64,000 nt of DNA from JAWXCE01 sp033764775 (GTDB lineage Bacteria; Pseudomonadota; Alphaproteobacteria; Rhizobiales; Rhodomicrobiaceae): assembly GCA_033764775.1 (NCBI GenBank), contig JANRIQ010000002.1, forward strand, positions 124,001 through 188,000. Direction: 5' to 3'. The translations under genes and the position numbers were made by a program. Positions 62,697-64,000 of this stretch are shown one piece after another; position 1 is the stretch's first letter, and every line of letters begins with the position of its first letter. The notes beneath the pieces were generated by a model. It had not been told where the DNA came from. It saw nothing but the letters and a program-made list of their open reading frames with translations, and ran no database searches.

Positions 62697-64000
62697 CTAA
62701 GGCGCGTCGCTGAGCAGCTTCGCCGATGTGGTGACGAGACCCTGCTGCTCTAGGCTCGCCATGCGCGAACGCGGAACAATCTGCCGCGCGAACTCCGCCT
62801 CCAGTTCGCCGCGCTCGCTCACCTCGATCCACCGGCGCCAGTGCCAGGCGAGCGGCCCCGTGAACTTCTCGCCAAAATGCCGGAACACCGTTTTGATGTT
62901 CTCCACTTTGCGGCGGAACCTTTCATAGGTCGTGAACGGCAGGTGCAAGATCACCACATCCCGCGATCTGTTCGACGTCGTTTTCAGTCCTTCGGCGGCG
63001 GAGACCCCATGCCCCCCCATGAGCACCTTCTCGATGACGCTGAGCCTCGCCATGGCCTTCGGCCCATCGTAGCCCCAGATCCAGGGCAGATCGGGGTTCT
63101 CGTCGATGGTGTCCATGAAGATGGGCGCGATCGGCACCAGAAGCGGCCAGTCCCGCACCGGCGTCGCGCTGAAGTCCGGCTTACGCCCCGTGATGCAGCC
63201 GTTGAATCTGTCCGCCAGAATGACCGGCCCTCCAGCCCGCGCTAGCGCCTTGATGTCGCCGCCGCGGGGAACCCAGAATTCGTCCGCGTCGCCGAACAGC
63301 ACCCACTCCGCTTTAAGAACGTCGCGCGCGTGAATGGCCGCCGCGTTTAGGTAGTCGAAGGTCCCGCCCAGTTGGAGCGATTGGCGGATCACGGTCATCT
63401 CGCCCTCCGCCTCAAGCTCGGACAGGATGTCAAGTGTGCCGTCGGTCGAGCCGTTGTCGGTGACGATGATGTGATCGGCGCCAATTTCGCGCAGGTGTCG
63501 GATGTTGTCTCGTATCAGCTCGGCCTCGTCGTATACGCCGACGCTGGCGACGATTTCCCGGCGGCCGGACAGGATGGCGGGCGGCGCGAGGCTCGTTTGC
63601 CGCGCCTCGTGCAGGTATGCAGGCTGGGGCGATGCAAGGCGCGCGGCCGGCGCCGGTTGGCCTGCGAGGGCCGCCGCAATGCGCTCGGCCTCCCGCGCGG
63701 TCAGATCGTGAAACATCGGAAGCCCTATAAGGCGCGAGGCCACGTCGCGCGTCGCCGGCAGATCGTCCCTCCCACAATCGGCGAAACCGTCCTGCGTGTG
63801 CAGCCCCTCGCCGTACCAAAGCCGCGTTTCGATGTCGTGCTCATCCATCCGCGCCATGATCTCGCGCGCCGCATCGGCGCTGTCCGCCATGAACAGGCAA
63901 TAGCTGGAGGCATGGCTCACCGACGCCGCTAAGCGGGGCCTCAACGCCGGCGGGACCGACTGGTGATAATGCGAGGCCGCGCGGATGAAAGCCATGCGCT
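62697..64000 (-). CDS. DegT-type aminotransferase tail fused to GT2 glycosyltransferase (5' end outside window)
   Basis: At least 432 residues; the frame stays open at the right edge, so the start lies beyond it. Residues up to about 125 match the C-terminal end of a DegT/DnrJ/EryC1 sugar aminotransferase (ARMDEHDIETRLWYGEGLH, then VASRLIGLPMFHDLTAREAERIAAAL). Then a glycosyltransferase of the DUF23/GT2-like type starts: REIVASVGVYDEAELIRDNIRHLREIG, ITDNGSTDGTLDIL, with the DXD in FGDADEFW. An amino-sugar synthase fused to a transferase would make and attach an amino sugar in one protein. A join of two reading frames at assembly is possible but I see no sign of one. Confidence 0.78.
   Translation of the reverse strand, partial: RMAFIRAASHYHQSVPPALRPRLAASVSHASSYCLFMADSADAAREIMARMDEHDIETRLWYGEGLHTQDGFADCGRDDLPATRDVASRLIGLPMFHDLTAREAERIAAALAGQPAPAARLASPQPAYLHEARQTSLAPPAILSGRREIVASVGVYDEAELIRDNIRHLREIGADHIIVTDNGSTDGTLDILSELEAEGEMTVIRQSLQLGGTFDYLNAAAIHARDVLKAEWVLFGDADEFWVPRGGDIKALARAGGPVILADRFNGCITGRKPDFSATPVRDWPLLVPIAPIFMDTIDENPDLPWIWGYDGPKAMARLSVIEKVLMGGHGVSAAEGLKTTSNRSRDVVILHLPFTTYERFRRKVENIKTVFRHFGEKFTGPLAWHWRRWIEVSERGELEAEFARQIVPRSRMASLEQQGLVTTSAKLLSDAP

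Overview
The window looks like part of an alphaproteobacterial chromosome, probably Hyphomicrobiales-like (moderate confidence). It carries a plasmid-like conjugative element inserted next to a tRNA gene. Support comes from GC-rich coding on the right, a CarD regulator, rpmF beside mtgA, an NrtR-type regulator, an ExoF/ExoP-style exopolysaccharide export pair and a GcrA-family protein. I cannot name the genus.

Left half, about 1-32,275, is accessory DNA. Two AT-rich genes for exported proteins of unknown function (82-2033) come first. A conjugation-type backbone follows: a GcrA-like protein overlapping a 1433-residue methyltransferase/strawberry-notch helicase fusion, a Toprim protein, a SLOG-fold DUF2493 protein, a higBA toxin-antitoxin pair, a YedK-type peptidase, several small plasmid-type proteins separated by perfect hairpins, and a MobF relaxase-helicase (14136-16919) with a hairpin-bearing candidate oriT upstream. 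Next to it on the same strand lie a Fic protein, a TIR-APAZ protein and a short Argonaute (22028-17540). The last two form a SPARTA-type NAD-depleting defence system. Beyond these are a VirD4/TraG-type ATPase, a PD-(D/E)XK nuclease-like protein of unknown role, membrane and coiled-coil proteins, ten iterons with a consensus DnaA box (30104-30442) and a RepA initiator. The left half ends beside tRNA-Arg(CCT). No integrase, second att copy, partition pair or mating-pore gene cluster is visible, so the element probably continues to the left, is mobilisable rather than self-transmissible, or is joined here in another way.

Right half, about 32,276-64,000, reads as chromosome: tRNA-Arg, an SNase-like secreted protein, carD, an NrtR-type regulator, two paralogous four-helix membrane proteins, rpmF, mtgA, an FPP/GGPP synthase, a site-2 protease with CBS domains and ispG.

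A three-gene assembly line follows on the minus strand (53062-41017): A-PCP, then KS-AT-ACP-aminotransferase-C-A-PCP, then C-TE. By family logic it would load an amino acid, extend it with malonate, aminate the beta carbon, add a valine-like residue and release the product through a thioesterase with Cys in place of Ser. A PPTase that can activate its carrier proteins overlaps galE. From galE to the right edge lies an exopolysaccharide locus: galE, a secreted glycoside hydrolase with a DUF4214 tail, an ExoP/Wzc-like tyrosine kinase, an ExoF/Wza-like export protein, two glycosyltransferases, a small secreted protein and a truncated DegT-GT2 fusion.

The observations I would follow first are the Fic/SPARTA gene string with its repeat-bearing promoter, the hybrid PKS-aminotransferase-NRPS line with its C-TE terminus, the orphan PD-(D/E)XK protein, and the repeated hairpins in what may be the conjugative leading region.
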